Assembly (NCBI RefSeq): GCF_042453785.1
Contig: NC_091668.1
Coordinates: 30,567,501 to 30,631,500, forward strand
Source: Malus domestica
Lineage: Eukaryota > Streptophyta > Magnoliopsida > Rosales > Rosaceae
DNA: 64,000 nucleotides
Reading direction: 5' to 3'
The notes under the pieces were generated by a model. It had not been told where the DNA came from. It did not search any database and saw nothing but the letters and a program-made list of their open reading frames with translations. Shown here piece by piece: positions 61,709 to 64,000 of this stretch. Each line of letters opens with the position of its first letter. The stretch's first letter is position 1. The translations under genes were made by a program, and so were the position numbers.

Positions 61709-61925
61709 TCCGGATTCTCGTCGGATCCTTTTTGTGAGGATTTTGGAGATTCGTGAATTATATGCGTTCATCATACATCGTGCGATTAGAAATCATTTTA
61801 AATATTTTTATTTAAAATTAAATACAAACAGTATCTGATAAAAATTGATTGCACAATATACAATGAATTGACATCATATATTGATCTTTCGGGATCCTCA
61901 CCAAAAGGATCTGAGGAGTATCGTG
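61709..61925. mobile_element. TIR element, family M2 copy 2
   Basis: Shares with copy 1 the phrases tcggatcctttttgtgagga, gtgaattatatgcgttcatc, atcgtgcgatta and aaatatttttatttaaaa, and ends tcgggatcctcaccaaaagg, atctgagga. The arms are inverted copies of each other with more divergence than in copy 1. Confidence 0.65.
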
Positions 61926-63132
61926 TTGGACCACTGACCACCCCAATATAAATGGAACATGCCTTAATTGGTACAGTGTCTTAAGTTTTTACTCTTGATG
62001 CTAATTGAGGTACCACTAAAGTAGAGACGGTGGCCTTTGGGTGTAACAAACAAAATTAAAAACTCTTTGGCCCTTAAAGATTGAGGGGGAGTTATACATA
62101 TATTCGATTCACGAATTTATGTTTATAATTGACATGGTTTATATATAAATTACTATTGAAATTAATTAATATTAAAATTGTTTACTTAATCCGTTGTAAA
62201 AAAATAGATAAATAGTTCATAATACTTTACCGAATCTTAGTTTGTTGACTATATAATCTCATATTTTAATTCCATAAATAAGGAAAACTTATATAACGGG
62301 AGAAGAAACCCGTGCAGTCTTTCAGAAAACTGAAACCCGAAGCTCAGGCAGTGTTACTCTGAAAACCCACGTTAGCTATCGTTTCAGTGTTGCAACAACT
62401 CACTCTTGAGGTTAGGGTTCGTCTTTACCACGTCCTTTTCCCTCTCTGTTTAATTGGATTTTGTTCATTTGATCGTGGGTCTTGGGTTTTGGCTGTTTTG
62501 GAATATTTTTCTTGGGTTTTCTGTTTTTCTTCCAAGTTTGTTAATTTCATAATTTTTGTTGAATTTTGTTGTCAAATTCATTCAGTTGGATGCATTTTAT
62601 TGAATTGGTTTCTCTGTTTCTGTGATATACTTTGAATTGGATTGGGTTTGTTCAATTGTGCATGTTTCTTCAGTTCCTATTTTCTGCATTTGTCTAGAAT
62701 ATTAGTGCAATAATATACTTGCAATTTACTTGAGAGTACAAGCGATATTCTACTCTAATCTACACTAAGGGGGGGAGTGTTTGAACCCGAGACATAGTGG
62801 GTTAAAGAAGAAAGCCTTAATCTCTAGGGCAATCCACCACTTGCCACTTGCAGTGTACTCGAACATCCAAAGTTAAATCTGAAATGGAGTTTGAAAACTC
62901 TTCAGTTCATTTCCCATACACTTTGCACTAGTTCCTTTTTGTTCTCTTTTAATTTTAGAATCGATTCTGCTTTACCGCTAGTTTTGTGATTTTTTGGTGT
63001 GCTGTTCTAATCTTGTGCTATATTACTGTGTTGTGGTAGTGAAATTTAAGCTCCTCTTAGTCCTAGTTTGGATTCGACTACCCTGTTTTGAGTCTGTCTC
63101 TGGCTCTCTCTGTGGAGTTTGGTGTCGTGGGG
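61926..63132. other. Intergenic DNA and leader of the last gene
   Basis: Gene-free AT-rich DNA to about 62300. 62330-62420 looks like a transcribed leader (gttactctgaaaacccacg..caacaactcactcttgagg). A leader intron is likely (donor ttgag|gttagg near 62410), but its acceptor before the ATG at 63133 was not resolved. Confidence 0.4.
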
Positions 63133-63588
63133 ATGGAGGCCATGGTGAAGAAGTATCAGCAGAGGTTCAGGAAGGTGAGGGATGAGATGGACAGCTGGGC
63201 CGTGCTTCAGTCTCGCTTGATTTCGCAGTTCAGGAACGCCTCCTCCATCGTCCAGAGGTTGCAGGTCTCGACCCCCCCCCCTTCTCATCCAATTGCTTTT
63301 TCCATATGCCACAGTAATTCTTTATCTATTATTTAAACAAACAAACAAACCCCACTAAAAACCATTTCTTAACATGCCTTTATTAATTTACAACTTGGGT
63401 TTCATTTCTTAATTTGGCTATGCTAATTTACAAGTTGTGTCTGTTTGTGTGTGTGTTTTTTTTTCTCAGGTGCTTCAAGATTCCAAGAATTACGGCTGTT
63501 TGAAAGATGTTGTCAGCATTGAAGAGGCACTACTGGCAAAGCAAATGGACTCGTTGCAAAACATCTTGCTCTCCATGAAGAAAACCAT
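63133..63588 (+). CDS. Small coiled-coil protein of unknown function (partial)
   Basis: Two exons are visible, 63133-63264 and 63470-63588, joined in phase 0 by a GT-AG intron. They give 83 residues: [19 protein letters not shown] ... [18 protein letters not shown], then [39 protein letters not shown]. The sequence is helical and amphipathic, with no enzymatic motif. The frame would stop at ATG-TAA (63587-63592), but this coincides with a GT donor (AT|GTAATT) after an incomplete codon, so the gene most likely goes on in an exon beyond the window end. I recall short uncharacterised plant proteins with this start (perhaps At5g43822-like, unsure). No function assigned. Confidence 0.65.
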
Positions 63589-63771
63589 GTAATTTTCCTC
63601 TTTTTATTTCTCTCTTTCTTTCTTGTAATTGAAATTTATTTATAGTAGCTAATTTTGTGTGAGCTACAATTGTATCCATTTTAGTCCTAAACCATGATAA
63701 TTCCAATTGAAAGCATAGCAGCCGGTGCTTATTTGCATATTAATTATTGTTAGTAGTCATTTTATAGATTA

Positions 63772-64000
63772 GAGTGCATCCGGCGTGTTGTGTGACCGTT
63801 GTAGGCCACTAAAGCTCAAGGGAAAATTTTATAGGACGGCAATAAGGCCGGCGATGCTGTATGGCACAGAATGTTGGGCGGTGAAGCATCAACACGTACA
63901 CAAAATGGGTTTGGACATGTGCAAAGAAGGCCTACTGACGCTTCGGTTCGAAGATGTGACTACGGGATAGAGGTTCAGGGCCGAAGGGGTAGAGGAAGAC
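63772..64000 (+). mobile_element. RTE-type LINE 3' fragment, copy D, with internal deletion
   Basis: gagtgcatccggcgtgttgt, ctaaagctcaagggaaaatt, caacacgtacacaaaatggg and gccgaaggggtagaggaaga match copies A and B nearly base for base. A block of 133 bp present in copy A (14249-14381) is missing here; the join is at a shared ggt. It lies just after the second exon of the last gene, in what is likely its intron, and continues past the window end. Confidence 0.85.

Overview
This is a plant nuclear window, most likely from the apple/pear tribe of Rosaceae (inference). The evidence is intron-rich genes with GT-AG splicing, AT-rich intergenic DNA, and abundant plant transposons: Cassandra 5S-type TRIMs, an RTE-type LINE, Au-like SINEs, Tourist-like MITEs and a decayed Ty3/gypsy element. 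The species call rests on my recollection of how common these repeat families are in Malus and Pyrus and was not checked by a search.

Layout. 1-6256 is a decayed, minus-oriented Ty3/gypsy-like retroelement (LTR 5463-6256, tRNA-primer site, gag with 12-residue proline repeats, an integrase tail). 6270-9600 is a stack of nested MITEs with a complete Cassandra inside. 9863-12131 (+) is a RABA2-type Rab GTPase. 12316-13391 is a large Tourist-like element. 14100-19640 holds two RTE LINE 3' ends flanking a 4-kb repeat-rich unclassified element with a coiled-coil ORF. 20092-23634 (-) is a RABD1-type Rab GTPase in eight exons. 25012-26405 holds a 9-bp-TSD TIR element and a second complete Cassandra. 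28224-31514 (+) is cytosolic leucyl-tRNA synthetase. 33982-34857 (-) is a DUF579 glucuronoxylan 4-O-methyltransferase. 37615-42044 (-) is a CDK-like protein kinase in eight exons. 44207-55014 (-) is VPS52 of the GARP tethering complex in twenty exons. 55600-57020 holds RNase H relics. 59643-60863 (+) is a seven-pass membrane protein. From 63133 (+) the first two exons of a small coiled-coil protein are present; its third exon lies past the window end, and an RTE fragment sits in the intron.

How the genes relate. The order kinase - DUF579 methyltransferase - LeuRS - RABA2 matches, from memory, the Arabidopsis block At1g09600 - At1g09610 (GXM3) - At1g09620 - At1g09630 (RABA2a). The RABD1 gene lies inside this block between RABA2 and LeuRS. 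Three genes serve Golgi/TGN trafficking (RABA2, RABD1, VPS52) and one makes Golgi xylan decoration. I read this as ancestral gene order, not an operon-like system.

I found no convincing undescribed biological system. The best second-look items are an intronic tandem duplication carrying part of a VPS52 exon, splice donors that overlap in-frame stop codons in two genes, an overlapping upstream ORF in the seven-pass gene, Cassandra copies with intact 5S-like promoters, and the repeat-rich element at 14.6-18.9 kb.
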